A stretch of 64,000 nt of DNA from Eledone cirrhosa (lineage: Eukaryota; Mollusca; Cephalopoda; Octopoda; Eledonidae), in the NCBI GenBank assembly GCA_964016885.1, contig OZ024745.1:51351992-51415991 (forward strand), in the 5' to 3' direction. The translations under genes were made by a program, and so were the position numbers. Positions 39,251 through 51,432 of the stretch are shown here, piece by piece. The first letter of the stretch is position 1. Each line of letters begins with the position of its first letter. The notes under the pieces are model-generated. The model saw only the letters and a program-made list of their open reading frames with translations, did no database searches and was not told the origin of the DNA.

Positions 39251-40987
39251 AGGGTTTCCTCAACAAAGTTCCGTGGTTCTGATACTGTTGATTTGGATGG
39301 AGGGTGGAAACTCCACTATTCTGGTTTGGCGCAAGAAATGGCCATGTAGTTATTCATTTGCTGGCTTGTGATGAATCTAATCTTTTATCAAACCAAAATA
39401 CGTTTGTGTGAAAATTAACATAGATTATTGCCAAGTACCCAGACCAAATCATTGTGCTGATAAATTTAGTATGTATATTCCGAAAGCACATACTAACCAA
39501 CGTTTGTTTCAAAATAATTTCCACTGAAGTCTACATACCAATTTTTAAATTCAGACAGGAAGAACCTATTTCAAAATGAACTGCATTATTTGTCAGTTTA
39601 AAAGTAGTTATTCTATCACTATTTAATACTATTTAATTAAATTTCATAACATATGAGCGGCTGCCGACTTTAATGAAATAGTTTTAATATTTTATAGACA
39701 TACGGTCGTTAAAAAGACGATATTTAATCATTTCATTTTCATTAGATTTAGTATTATCTTATTCAACAGTTCGAAAATATATACCATATTACTTTTCCCG
39801 TGGAGTGTAATAACGTTTAGGAAATATAATTGGGAAATTTAACTGCATACACTCCTGCGCATGGAAAATGTTTTGTGACCTCACTGGATGTTTATTGCTA
39901 ACTGATCTACTTCTATTGTCTTTGGTTCTTACAATTCTTCTTTACAGTCAAAATTATGAGTTAGCAAAACAGTAAAACAATTTCAAGTCATCGAATGATG
40001 AAATGAATTCGCATGCTTTTTCTCTATGAATATTAATATACTTGAGACTCTTTATGAAATGTTGCACTCAATAATGCATGCCTGGACAAGATATATTTAT
40101 GGAAGAGCAGTAGACGGCGGGACATGAAAAATCTTACATGTAAGAAAACAATTATTATAATAACATTGGAAGCGTTGCCGTCAGAAGGCAAAGGGGCCAA
40201 AGACAAAGAGCTAATTGAAATAGGTTCATATTTTGTCATCTTAATATACGAATTCCAGAATAAGTAGATGTTTATTTGAACACATTCAAATTAGCTCTCT
40301 CTCCGATGGAACATAGCACTCTCCAAACATTTAGACATGTTTCCCAATCTGATATAACATTGTACATTGTTTCTAATGAAATAGAGCAATTTAAAATATT
40401 AATTCATTTGCCGTTATGCCCCAGTAGTGGTAGATATTCATACATTGCATGAGCAGTTGATCGTTTTGTTGGAATTTTTCTTTTCTTTAACATAATATTA
40501 TCCTAAATAAGATATGTATGGTATAAAGATCATACGTCCTAAAGTGAATAGTGTGTAATTGTGATACCAAATTCAATATATGTCATATCGCTTCCGGAAT
40601 ATTTAAATGTTATTAGTCCAACAAGCATAAGTCCATATACATATATATATATTACAATTTTATTAGTCTCTAATATTTAAACATCTCAATGATTGGATAA
40701 AATATATAGATAAGATACCACGCAGAGAAATAATATTACATATTAAATTTAAGCGAAAGAAACTCTATTTATGGGAGTATAAGACAGACAGACAAAATTA
40801 AGTATTAGTAATTAATATTAACTATTCCTTAATTTGTTGAATTGTTTCAGACGGATTTTTGGCTACTATTTCTAGTGTCATTAAAAGTGTTTCGCAGTCC
40901 CAATATAATAATTCAAAAACATGTGGTCACGACAATAAAAAGGTATGTATAATTTCATGATCAATATGGAATTCCTAAATTAGCATG
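39251..40987. other. No recognisable gene or element
   Basis: AT-rich sequence with short frames only. Confidence 0.5.
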
Positions 40988-41200
40988 TATGTCTACGCCA
41001 TTTTTATTTTATTTTATTTATTTATTTACACACACTAGTAAACAAAGATAGAATACAAAAACAAAAGCACATACACTCAAACGCGAACACACATACCAAA
41101 CATTATACACACACGCAAACGCATGCGCTGGGCGGAGACAAGAAGAAATAAATAAATAAATACACAAATAAAAAAATAAAATAAAAATGGCGTAGACATA
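40988..41200. repeat. Inverted repeat, ~45-bp arms
   Basis: 40988-41030 (TATGTCTACGCCATTTTTAT outermost) pairs with 41148-41200. It is followed at once by a degenerate hammerhead-like core. Confidence 0.85.
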
Positions 41201-41231
41201 CAATACAACAGGAGGAAACATAGTAGTGCCC

Positions 41232-41259
41232 CTGATGATGTTGCAGATGTGCAACGAAA
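41232..41259 (+). ncRNA. Degenerate hammerhead-like core
   Basis: CTGATGA, one extra T, stem II GTTGC/GCAAC, GAAA. The following bases give a poor stem III and no stem I, so this is probably a relic. Confidence 0.35.
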
Positions 41260-41505
41260 GAACTTTGATAGACTATATATATATTTATATCTGTATTTTT
41301 AACCGTTGGTCAATCAAGGATAAACGTTAATTGCCAAATGAATTAACTATGGTGATATAAAAGATACAGAAGCGAAAACCAACCGAACAGTGAATGTGTT
41401 CTGTTGTTATTTCTGGCAATATTATTACAATATGACCCTCCCCAAGTATAACAAAATTTGTTTTGACACACGATTTCATATCAAAAACCTTGCAAAACAA
41501 ATCCG

Positions 41506-41536
<31 letters not shown>

Positions 41537-41566
41537 AGATCAAAAGATGGTTAAAGGAGTTCCATG

Positions 41567-41637
41567 TATTTTATTATGCGCATTTCAAAAACAAACATCA
41601 TCAAGCAATAATATTTGTGTTTTCATCAGATAAAACA
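41567..41637 (-). ncRNA. Hammerhead-like ribozyme (left arm of foldback)
   Basis: Identical to the plus-strand copy at 43373-43443. The core CTGATGA is at plus 41623-41629, GAAA at plus 41583-41586, and stem III is ATGCGCAT. Confidence 0.75.
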
Positions 41638-42074
41638 GGAGAACATGATATGAAGGCTAAAAAACACTTGTGGATAGTGCAGTTTTAAATCAACATATGA
41701 AAAGTCGTTTTAGATTGATGTGTGATATTGGGAAACATATTTTATTTAGAGAGGGGGGGGGGGGAAGGATGAAAAAGGGGAGGAGATGAGAGTAAAGGTG
41801 GAGAGGGAGAGATGGGTGATAGAGAGAAAGAGATAGTTTTTATAACTGAGAGAAGATATATTGTTTTACATAGAGAGGTTGAAAACCGTTGGAAGATAAT
41901 GTATAAATTAAAAGAATTTGAAAATTAACGAAGGGAAAAATATGTACGAGGAAAGAGAGGGAGTTGATATGTATGAAGATAGAGAGAAAAAATAATAATT
42001 GCGGATGAATATGCTAACGTCAAAAGGTGTATGTTTATAAGTATTGTGGCAATTTCAAAATTAACGAAGAAAAA

Positions 42075-42292
42075 ATTATTAAGGTTTGTGTGTAGAAGGA
42101 TTTGAGAAAAATAATGTGAAATTAAAGTTTGTATATTGAAGGAATTGATAATATGTGCGAAGAAAGAGTTAATATGTATTAAAAGATTATTAAGGTTTGT
42201 GTATTAGATGATTTGAGAAAAATAATGTGAAGTTAAGGTTTGTATATTGAAGGAATTGATAATATGTGCGAAGAAAGAGTTAATATGTATTA
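42075..42292 (+). repeat. ~110-bp tandem duplication inside the foldback
   Basis: ATTATTAAGGTTTGTGT starts near 42077 and 42188; the copies are nearly identical. Confidence 0.85.
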
Positions 42293-43372
42293 AGAATGAG
42301 TTCGTTGTTGGGGAGAAAAAAATAATAAATTAAGGATGAAATTGAGATTAAAAAGTTTTATGATAGAGAGAAAAAATAATAATAATTGCGGATGAATATT
42401 CTAACGTCAAAAAAACAAATGTATATGTTATGAAGGATTTTACAAGGTGAAGATAGAATGAGGGTAATGAGTAAACAAGTATTATAGAGTGTATAATGCC
42501 CTTTGAAGTAAGGTAGGAAGATGGGTATATTTTAAAGAGGTGTACGTATATGTGCCTTTGAGAAACGATTCTAAATTGATAAAAAATTGAATATTAGCTG
42601 TATACTTTGTGAAAAGTCCTATGGAATTTATGCAGGCAGATAGAAAACAAATCTGTACGTCTATTTATTATAGAATCTAGATTAGAGATAATGGTAAATT
42701 TTTCATTTAGGCAGAGATTACAAATTTTAGATAGAGAGCTGTTCAAGTATGAGGACGCAGAAGAAACCTTCTTCCAAAAGATGGTATATTTAATGTTTTT
42801 GTCTTTCAAGGACCATATGAGTTCTGAGAGAGCCGTGTTGGTTCTTTTAAGTTTGTATTTAAAAGATGAATGATTCTTTTAATTTATACATTATCTTCCA
42901 ACGGTTCTCAACCTCTCTATATAAAACAATATATCTTTTCTCAGTTATAAAAACTATCTCTTTCTCTCTATTACCCATCTCTCCCTCTCCACCTTCACTC
43001 TCATCTCCTCCCCTTTTTTCATCCTTTCCACCCCCCCCTCCCTAAATAAAATATTTTTTCCTCGTACATATTTTTCCCTTCGTTAATTTTCAAATTCTTT
43101 TAATTTATACATTATCTTCCAACGGTTTTCAACCTCTCTATGTAAAACAATATATCTTCTCTCAGTTATAAAAACTATCTCTTTCTCTCTATCACCCATC
43201 TCTCCCTCTCCACCTTCACTCTCATCTCCTCCCCTTTTTCATCTTTTCCACCCCCCCTCTCTAAATAAAATATTTTTCCCAATATCACACGTCAATCTAA
43301 AACGACTTTTCATATGTTGATTTAAAACTGCACTATCCACAAGTGTTTTTTAGCCTTCATATCATGTTCTCC

Positions 43373-43443
43373 TGTTTTATCTGATGAAAACACAAATATT
43401 ATTGCTTGATGATGTTTGTTTTTGAAATGCGCATAATAAAATA
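43373..43443 (+). ncRNA. Hammerhead-like ribozyme (right arm of foldback)
   Basis: Stem I is TGTTTTAT (43373-43380) with ATAAAATA (43436-43443), 8 pairs including one wobble. The core CTGATGA is 43381-43387. Stem II AAAcACAAA pairs with TTTGTtTTT (8 of 9). GAAA is 43424-43427. Stem III is the perfect palindrome ATGCGCAT (43427-43434) and the cleavage-position base is A (43435). All core positions are consensus. A self-complementary stem III without a loop suggests the active form is a dimer. Confidence 0.75.
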
Positions 43444-43587
43444 CATGGAACTCCTTTAACCATCTTTTGATCTTATATATTATGTATACTCCAGTCCTAC
43501 AAACTGTAGAGTGCTTCTTATCCGATATCTGCATTGCTTTATTGTACTACAATAAAACTCACCTCCTACATATATATATATATATAG

Positions 43588-44023
<436 letters not shown>

Positions 44024-44474
44024 CGAAAGAGGTTGTATGGTGGAGAAGGTTGAAAGGGCTGAGGTCAGACACCTTTCTCTCCGGCCAACAACTGATTCTT
44101 TTTTTCAAATACCACTTTGGAAGAAGAATCAGGATGGCGAGAGAGGTGCTGTACCCCAGCAAGTTTTATGAAAGGTGGGTGAAAGTGGCGAGAATGGCCC
44201 GAGTGAATGGGCCTTCTCTCTATATCAGCCTGTAGGTTGAGGAAAAGGAGGAGTAGAGGAAAGGAATACAAACTCTTCGTACTCCTGGAGATGAGGGTTG
44301 CACATTTTTTCGGGGGTATGTGTTACCCATATAAACTGTCTCCCCCTATTGGGGAAAATCGACTAATTTTTTAAATTGCATTTGTGATAACATTTTACAC
44401 GTTTTTATTGTATGTAAACTTCCCCCTTTTGATTTGTCTCCTTCTTTTGTGCCCCTGTGGCTAATAAAGAAACA

Positions 44475-44475
<1 letters not shown>
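44024..44475 (+). mobile_element. Tx1-like LINE, copy D, 5'-truncated
   Basis: The first bases encode [14 protein letters not shown], matching the end of ORF2 in copies A and C, and the frame ends NGPSLYISL at 44235. A 3' UTR of about 240 bp follows, ending CTAATAAAGAAA, then (ATCT)n. Everything upstream of the last 70 ORF2 codons is missing, typical of incomplete reverse transcription. It is flanked by (ATCT)n on both sides. Confidence 0.92.
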
Positions 44476-44553
<78 letters not shown>

Positions 44554-44554
44554 A
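44476..44554 (+). repeat. (ATCT)n between Tx1-like copies D and C
   Basis: About 19 units forming the tail of D; copy C starts immediately after it. Confidence 0.97.
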
Positions 44555-44785
44555 TAATCTAGCTGTCGTCTGTTCTACAGTGTGGATGTCATTCACTTCG
44601 CACAGAAGTTTTGTTCAAATTTATTGAGGAAATTTTGTGAGTTCAAACTTAATTTTGATACAATTGTGTAGCTTGACCCTCCGTCTGAACTGTCAGGCGG
44701 TGGGTCAGCTCATCTTTACCCCTCCTAGAGGTGAAAAACCTGTTTTAAAAAATTTTGTGTAAAAAATTTCAATCGTCTAACAGAG

Positions 44786-46687
44786 ATGTTAAACACAGCG
44801 AACGAAAATAGTGGTGGGGGGACAGCGGTAAGAGTTGTAAGCTCGCACGCTTTAGTCCTCCCTTCCTTCCCAACTAACGTCATAGAGAAGGAAGGAAAAA
44901 TGAAAATAAAAACGGACGAATCTGCGGAGAAAAAATTAAATGACGAAAACATAAATCTGGACTTGGATTCCAACAACGAAAAAAAAAAATTTGAAAAATT
45001 GCATGACAATACTAATAACACAAACAAAGACACAACAAACAAAAAAATAACAGTTGAAAATAACACCATATCAGAAAACAAAGCAGACGACAAGATTTCA
45101 TTTGCACAGAAAACAAAGAAATCTTTGACTTATATAGCGGAAAACATTTCAGATGTGGTACGAAGGATCACGGACGCCAAACAATACATAAGTGAAGGTG
45201 AGAATGGTATTTTATTGGTAAAAATGCCTCAAGAATTCACGAAAGACATTGAAAGCCGAACGGTCAAGTTTCGGACCATCAACAACAGTACAAAAAAACC
45301 TGAACAGCCTTCTCAAGCAGATATCAAAACAGTACTCACAGAAGTACTGAATGAAACAACTTTCATAAGAAAAGACAGACTGTATGGAAGCCTAGCAATT
45401 ATCATGAAGAACGAATCGGCGGCAAAAAAATGTGCTTTGTCACCGATTCGTTCGAAAAATTTCACCTTTTATCCATCTTATATGGGAAAAAAAACACAAC
45501 GCATATGGCTGGATGCAATGATGCCAGATGTGGACTACTGCTGGCTCATAGCTGGCTTCATCGATCCAGTGAATGACAACGTGATTTCCATTGGGAAAAC
45601 CACAGGCAATGCGTTCAGTGGAACAGGTATAGAGCTGGTAGTACAAATGAAGCCTGAACGCATCGCCCAAATACCCGACAGAATCCTATTAGAGGACCAC
45701 GGGTATATAAACATTAGCGTGAAGGGGAGAAGGCCGTCCTGCCATATCTGTGCAGGCAGAGGGCACCTGAAGGCCGCTTGTCCCCAACTCAACAAAAAGA
45801 AAACCCTGCTACCAACACCAGCTCCACCACCACCACCACAACAGATAAACAAACAACAAAAATCAGTCCCACCCAACCCGTCCCTCAGTAAAACCACAAC
45901 ACCACCACAACACAAACAGTCACAACACATTACCCCAAAACAAAATACAGGCCCACCCAACCTCTCACTCAATAAAACAACACAACCACCGCAGACACAA
46001 CACACAACACAGTCTAACATAGTGACATCCATCTCCCCCACAAAGAAAACCAACACGGAAACATTACCAGCAAACATACCTCTTCCCTCCAACACTGAAG
46101 ATAACCCAACGAATTCGGAGGAAGAAACGGAGTCCTTCAGACAGATTAAAAGGAAAAAAAGAAAACATGTGCAAAACACACAAGGACAAACAACCCCCAC
46201 CCAAATCGCAACACAATCCAACAAAACAGAAAACACCCCTCCAGCAACAAACAAAACCAAACCTGCCCCTCCCCTCTTCGAAACACTCACACCATCGGAA
46301 CAAAAGACATTACACTATACTTACATCAACAGAAACAATAATAAATTAAATGAACTCATATACAATAATCCTTCGGTACAAACCGAAGGTGTAAACTTTG
46401 CTTCGTCAGAAAACCACCCACATTTAAAACTAATAAAAATCCCAATGAACCTCTACCAAAAACTAAAAAAGGATTTTAAGGAGGACGTAGGACCACCCTC
46501 TGTCAAACCCATAAACCGCGTCCTACTAAAAAGCTTTCCCCCTCCCCTTCCCCTCCCCAACACAACTCCAAACACCCCAACCCCACCACACACTGACGAC
46601 CCCACACCACCACAAGACACCCCTTCACCCAACACCCCCGACACCATGGAAGTCGTGCAACCCGAACCCCGGGAAGCGGAAAGGTAG
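44786..46687 (+). CDS. Tx1-like ORF1, RNA-binding gag-like protein, intact
   Basis: The frame is 633 codons, starting at MLNTANENSGGG and ending REAER-stop. The N-terminal 100 residues are Lys/Asn/Asp-rich and low complexity. Residues 110-310 form the conserved middle domain seen in copy A (TFIRKDRLYGSLAIIMKN, TFYPSYMGKKTQRIWLD, GTGIELVVQMKPERIAQIP). The zinc knuckle CHICAGRGHLKAAC (C-X2-C-X4-H-X4-C) lies at about residues 320-333. A Pro/Gln/Thr-rich linker follows, then a C-terminal domain (PHLKLIKIPMNLYQKLKKD). It should package the element RNA for retrotransposition. The full length without lesions suggests a young insertion. Confidence 0.9.
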   Translation: MLNTANENSGGGTAVRVVSSHALVLPSFPTNVIEKEGKMKIKTDESAEKKLNDENINLDLDSNNEKKKFEKLHDNTNNTNKDTTNKKITVENNTISENKADDKISFAQKTKKSLTYIAENISDVVRRITDAKQYISEGENGILLVKMPQEFTKDIESRTVKFRTINNSTKKPEQPSQADIKTVLTEVLNETTFIRKDRLYGSLAIIMKNESAAKKCALSPIRSKNFTFYPSYMGKKTQRIWLDAMMPDVDYCWLIAGFIDPVNDNVISIGKTTGNAFSGTGIELVVQMKPERIAQIPDRILLEDHGYINISVKGRRPSCHICAGRGHLKAACPQLNKKKTLLPTPAPPPPPQQINKQQKSVPPNPSLSKTTTPPQHKQSQHITPKQNTGPPNLSLNKTTQPPQTQHTTQSNIVTSISPTKKTNTETLPANIPLPSNTEDNPTNSEEETESFRQIKRKKRKHVQNTQGQTTPTQIATQSNKTENTPPATNKTKPAPPLFETLTPSEQKTLHYTYINRNNNKLNELIYNNPSVQTEGVNFASSENHPHLKLIKIPMNLYQKLKKDFKEDVGPPSVKPINRVLLKSFPPPLPLPNTTPNTPTPPHTDDPTPPQDTPSPNTPDTMEVVQPEPREAER

Positions 46688-46720
46688 GTCTCTACACTCT
46701 CTTTTGGCTCTGCCGCCCAC

Positions 46721-49700
46721 ATGGATGTGTTAAGAGTAGGATGTTTGAATGCACGTGGCCGGGGCTCAACTTGGAAGCAAGCAAAGCTTCTAAATGACCT
46801 CAGGTCATGTAGTATAAATGTAATGGTTATCTGTGAGACTCGAATCAGCGTCATGCGGCAGCTGGCCCCCACCTTCGATGACTTTGAGGTGCATGCATCT
46901 CTCTGTCAACCTGGAGGTGGGGGTGGGGTTGTCGTACTGCTGCAAAAACACCTGGGTCTTGCCGTACAGGTTGTGCACTCGGACCCGGAGGGTCGTTTGT
47001 TGGTGCTAGACGTTGGCAGTAGTGAAAGTGCGGCCTTGAGACTGGTCGCCGTCTACTCCCCTTTCGGAGCTGAACGGCCCGACTTCTTCCAACGTTTGGA
47101 GACTTTTCTGGGAACGTCGCGTTCCCTGCTTCTAGCGGGGGATTGGAATTACATCCTGGATGCACGTTGGGACTATGCAGGAGCATGTCCTAATAGAGGG
47201 GGGTGTAACAGCCTCAAGGGGTTACTCGACCGTTTTAACTTGGTCGATAGATATCGACTAGATTTTCCAACTGTGCCTACCTGGACTTGGAGAAACCACA
47301 GTGGTCAATCTAGATCGTACTTAGATAGATTCTTAGTTAGAAGTAAGGATAGGGACATATTAAGCTGTCCAGAAATGCGCACGGTTGGCTACACGGATCA
47401 CAAATTAGTGACCTGCGTGGTCAATCTCGAGAAAACACATAGACAGGGTCCCGGTTACTGGAAACTTAATTTGTCTTTACCGGCAAAAGAGACTTACAGA
47501 AACCGGATTAGCAGATTAGTTAAGGAGAGGTTGACGGGTGCAATCGTCAACAACCGATGGTGGGCATCTCTCAAAAGAGAGATTAGAACAGAATCAATAA
47601 GTTATAGCAAGATGTTAGCTGCCGATAGGAATAGAAACGAGAAAGAATTAACAGGTAAATTAGAAGAGGCAATCAAGAGCGAAGATGTGGCCAGAGTGCT
47701 GGCATTGAGGACGGCCTTGAACCAGTTTTTCGATGCAAAGCATGAAGGCTGCGTCATTCGAAGTAAAATACGTGCTCTAGGTAATGAGGGGGCCAAAGCC
47801 GTTGGATGGGCCCGCGTGACAGAAGCTAAGAGTGGAAATCGATCCACCATCCGGTCGTTGCAAGACGAAGATGGACGAGTGATCCGGGAGCCTAAGCAGA
47901 TGTGCGAGGCCTTTCAAAAGCACTTTGCCCGATTGTTCGGGGGAGGCGAGGGTCCGGGCCGGGGCGTGGATTTCGGTCCATACCTCGACGGCCTGCCGCG
48001 TCTCTCGAACAAAGAGGCAGAGTCCTGCGAGGGACCAATCTCGGCTGATGAGATCGGAGATGCGCTGAGCCAATGCAGCAGACGCAAATCTCCAGGTCTC
48101 GATGGTATACCTTACGAAATTTATTTAGCAATACCGGTCTTCTTCTCCGAACTCCTCGAAGCGGTCTACTGCAATTGGCAGCAGAACGGGAGAATTCCTT
48201 GTTCTGTAGCCAAGGGCGTAGTCACGCTGGTGAGGAAGGACGGAAACAAGGGGGATAGTATAAATAATTTTCGGCCCATAACCCTGCTAAACACAGAGTT
48301 AAAGATTTTGGCCAAGGTGTTAGCAAAGAGGTTGGCGCTTGTCGTGGGTGGCCTGGTGGGAGATGCGCAGACATGTGCTATCCCATCCAGGTCCATTCAC
48401 GATAACCTCCACCTCATGCGATACATCATAGAGAGGGTTGGCAACAAACCCGGCTTCGGTGGGGCCCTGATCAACTTGGATCAGTCTAAGGCCTTCGATA
48501 GGGTCGACCATGGTTACCTGGATGCGGTGCTAGCGGCGGCTGGGTTCGGTCCTGTTTTCAGAGGCTGGATCACTGCCCTACATAGCAACCACATCTGTTC
48601 TAGGATCAAGGTGAACGGCTACCTTTCGAAGCCGTTCGAAATCACACGATCCATTCGACAGGGGTGCCCTCTCTCCACCCTTCTGTACGTATTGACTCTT
48701 GAGCCTTTACTGAGGAAGTTGGAGTTGTTGCAGGGTATCCCCCTGGAACCAGGATTGAGCAAAGCGGTGTCGGCCTACGCCGATGACGTAACAGTAATGG
48801 TATCAACCGATTCGGAGATCGAGGCGATCGGTACCTTACTGGAGGAGTACGAAAGGTTGTCAGGAGCGAAACTGAACCGGAAAAAATCCATCGGGCTGCA
48901 ACTCGGAACGTGGAGAGGCAAACCGATGCCTCCTGACGGTGTCGTCGGACACTGGACGGAGGGCCCGGTAAAGTTGCTTGGGGTCTGGTTTGGACCGGAC
49001 CTCCAGGTGGAAAAGAACTGGAACGAGGTTACGAACAAGGTGTTTGCACTAACCCAGAAATGGGCCAAGTGTAAGCTGTCCCTAAAAGGCCGGGCGGAGG
49101 TGGCGAACATTTACATAGCGTCCGTCACTTACTACCGCCTGACTGTCGTGCCTTGCCCTAAGGAAACACTCACCACCATGGAACGCATGCTCTTCCAATT
49201 TCTTTGGAAGAAGCGTCCTCCTATGGTGAGAAGATCCATCTGCTGCCAACAACCTTCGAAAGGAGGGCTGGGGATGCCGTGGTTGATGATGCGTAGCCAC
49301 GCATTAAGGCTACGGCACCTACAGGTATTCCTCACTGGTCAACCGGTGTGGGCTCCGTTCGTGAAACGAGCCTTTCCGAGACTCGTCTCACTCACCGAGC
49401 TACAGCAAAGATCCGGAAAGATCCGCAAAGATCCGGAAAACTGGGAGACTGGCACACTGAGTGTGCTCAGGCGCTCAGGGCTCTCTGGCAAGCGGGCCAG
49501 GCCATCGGTGGAGAATCCACCTCATCATTCTATAGAGGGCTGGTGGCTAGCAGGGGCGATGACACCCTTGGAGAGTCGCTGGACATGGAAGAAGACGAAC
49601 TGGCCAGCCTGTTCGGTAGGACTTTCGGCCCAGGACCAATGGACAACTTCCAGAAGTCACTGGCCTGGCAGTGCTACCGAGGGGCTCTACCCGTTCGAGA

Positions 49701-50166
49701 GAGGCTCTACAGACACGGGCGCCCGGGCAGGGATCCCTCAAAAAAGATTTGCCCTAGATGCGTGCGTCACGAAGAAACCGTAGCGCACGCATTGGTGCAA
49801 TGTCCGGGCGTGGCTGATCTGTGGGGCTACGCCGAACAACTGCTGTCGCGGGTGGCGCCGATTAAATTGACCGCCGAGTCCGTGATGACAATCAAACTGC
49901 CTCCCCTCTTCACAAAGGAAGCAAAGGCGGTTTTTCTGTGCGTAATAGCCATGTTGAAAGAGGTTGTTTGGTGGACACGATTGAAAGGTCTGAGGTCAGG
50001 CAACTTCCTCCCTGGCCATAGTCTGGTCTACTTCTTCCGATATCACTTCGGAAGAAGGATAAGAATGGAGAGAGAGGTGCTTGGCCACAGGCAGTTTTAT
50101 GAAAGGTGGGTGATAGTGGCGAGAATGGCTCGTGTAAATGGGCCTTCTCTGTATACCATCCTGTAG
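46721..50166 (+). pseudogene. Tx1-like ORF2: endonuclease-reverse transcriptase, one frameshift
   Basis: The frame starts at MDVLRVGCLNARGRGSTWK. AP/EEP endonuclease motifs: ICETRIS, LLAGDWN (about residue 140), RSYLDRFLV, GYTDHKLV (about 225). RT motifs: SPGLDGIPYE (about 457), NFRPITLLNTELKI, NLDQSKAFDRVDH, RQGCPLSTLLYVLTLEPL and catalytic YADD (residue 686). The frame leaves register near 49410, where a 10-bp unit (AGATCCGGAA-like) occurs three times in a row. The correct frame resumes and runs to 50166, with C-terminal CPRC-X7-H-X4-C near 49755 and the end NGPSLYTIL. Apart from that repeat the enzyme looks complete. Confidence 0.92.
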
Positions 50167-50380
50167 GTAAAGAAGTAAAGGAGAGGGGAGCACCTTCTCC
50201 ATGTGCTCCCCGGGCAAAGGATTGCACACTTTTTCGGGGGTGTGTGCAACCCCCATCACGTCCCCTCCCTTTTGAGGTTATTTTCGATTATTTTCATGTT
50301 ACACCCTTTTTACTCGATTATATGTAAACTCCCCCTTTGTATTTGTCCCTTCTTTTTATGCCTTTATGGTAAATAAAGAA
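50167..50380 (+). other. 3' UTR of Tx1-like copy C
   Basis: Shares GGATTGCACACTTTTTCGGG and the AATAAAGAAA end with copy D. Confidence 0.8.
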
Positions 50381-50516
<136 letters not shown>

Positions 50517-50731
50517 AGTATGTATGTATACGTACATACATATATGTATACAGACGTACAGTAGTATGTATATATATATACATACATGCACATATATTTA
50601 TATATGTACGTATGGGTTTACCGAACATTTATTATAATGTTCGGTTTGTTTGTAAACAACAAACAGCCCGAATTACGTCGTACAGTGTTCAGGCAACCAT
50701 CGTCACCTTTTTGTTCAACACTGACACAGGA

Positions 50732-50774
50732 ACGATGTACTAGTTTCAAGCTTATTAGCTATCGTCAGCATCGT
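50732..50774 (-). ncRNA. Hammerhead-like ribozyme, tandem unit 1
   Basis: On the minus strand: stem I ACGATG with CATCGT (6 perfect pairs), core CTGACGA (plus 50762-50768), stem II AGCT/AGCT with loop AATA, GAAA (plus 50744-50747), stem III ACTAGT (perfect palindrome), cleavage-position base A (triplet GTA). A T.T mismatch closes stem II at its base. All catalytic positions are consensus. Confidence 0.75.
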
Positions 50775-51028
50775 ATACATCTCTGTCAGATGGTTGAACG
50801 TCTGAAAGTATATACTTTCCTTATGCATATTAACGGCTGAGCAGCCTAATTTGCATATCGAGTGAGTTAGTCGGCCGGGCGCACCGAAAACGATAAATGC
50901 AAAAGAATGAAACGAAATTTCATTTCTCATTCTTAGTACGGCTGGTACTTAAATGTAAGTATGTATGTATACGTACATAGATATATGTATACAGACGTAC
51001 AGTAGGATGTATATATATATACATACAT

Positions 51029-51090
<62 letters not shown>

Positions 51091-51212
51091 GTATGGGTTT
51101 ACCGAACATTTATTATAATGCTCGGTTTGTTTGTAAACAACAAGCAGCCCGAATTACGTCGTACAGTGTTCAGGCAACCATCGTCAGCTTTTTGTTCAAC
51201 ACTGACACAGGA

Positions 51213-51255
51213 ACGATGTACTAGTTTCAAGCTTATTAACTATCGTCAGCATCGT
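51213..51255 (-). ncRNA. Hammerhead-like ribozyme, tandem unit 2
   Basis: Same as unit 1 except that stem II is AGTT/AGCT, keeping pairing through a G.U wobble. The core is at plus 51243-51249. Confidence 0.75.
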
Positions 51256-51361
51256 ATACCTTTCTGTCAGATGGGTGAACGTTTGAAAGTATATACTTTC
51301 CTTATGCATATTAATGGCTGAGCAGCCTAATTTGCATATCGAGTGAGTCGGCTGGGCTCAC

Positions 51362-51432
51362 CGAAAACGATATATATATATATATTATATATATATATAT
51401 ATTATATATATATATTATATATATATATAAGA
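51362..51432. repeat. TA-rich microsatellite
   Basis: Interrupted (TA)n with TATTATA joints. Confidence 0.95.

Larger units (their letters stand above)
41528..43500. repeat. 2-kb foldback element with ~430-bp inverted arms
   Basis: 41528-41957 is almost exactly the reverse complement of 43062-43500. The right arm is partly duplicated as a direct repeat at 42877-43060. The interior is AT-rich with a 60-codon frame (42691-42873) that has no known motif. Each arm carries one intact hammerhead. It is bounded by short TA runs. It could be a non-autonomous DNA transposon or an inverted pair of ribozyme-bearing retroelement ends. Confidence 0.9.
44555..50380 (+). mobile_element. Tx1-like LINE, copy C, near full length (5.8 kb)
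   Basis: The order is 5' UTR (44555-44785), intact ORF1 (44786-46687), a 33-bp gap, ORF2 with one frameshift (46721-50166), a 3' UTR of 200 bp and the terminus AAATAAAGAAA followed by (ATCT)n. The organisation is that of copy A but the sequence is clearly diverged, with an ATCT rather than an ATT tail, so A/B and C/D are two subfamilies. It lies directly downstream of D's tail. This is the best-preserved element in the window. Confidence 0.94.

Noticed and set aside
45535..46290. 251-codon minus-strand Cys/Val-rich frame
   Set aside because: Antisense of ORF1 in Tx1-like copy C; no independent motif.
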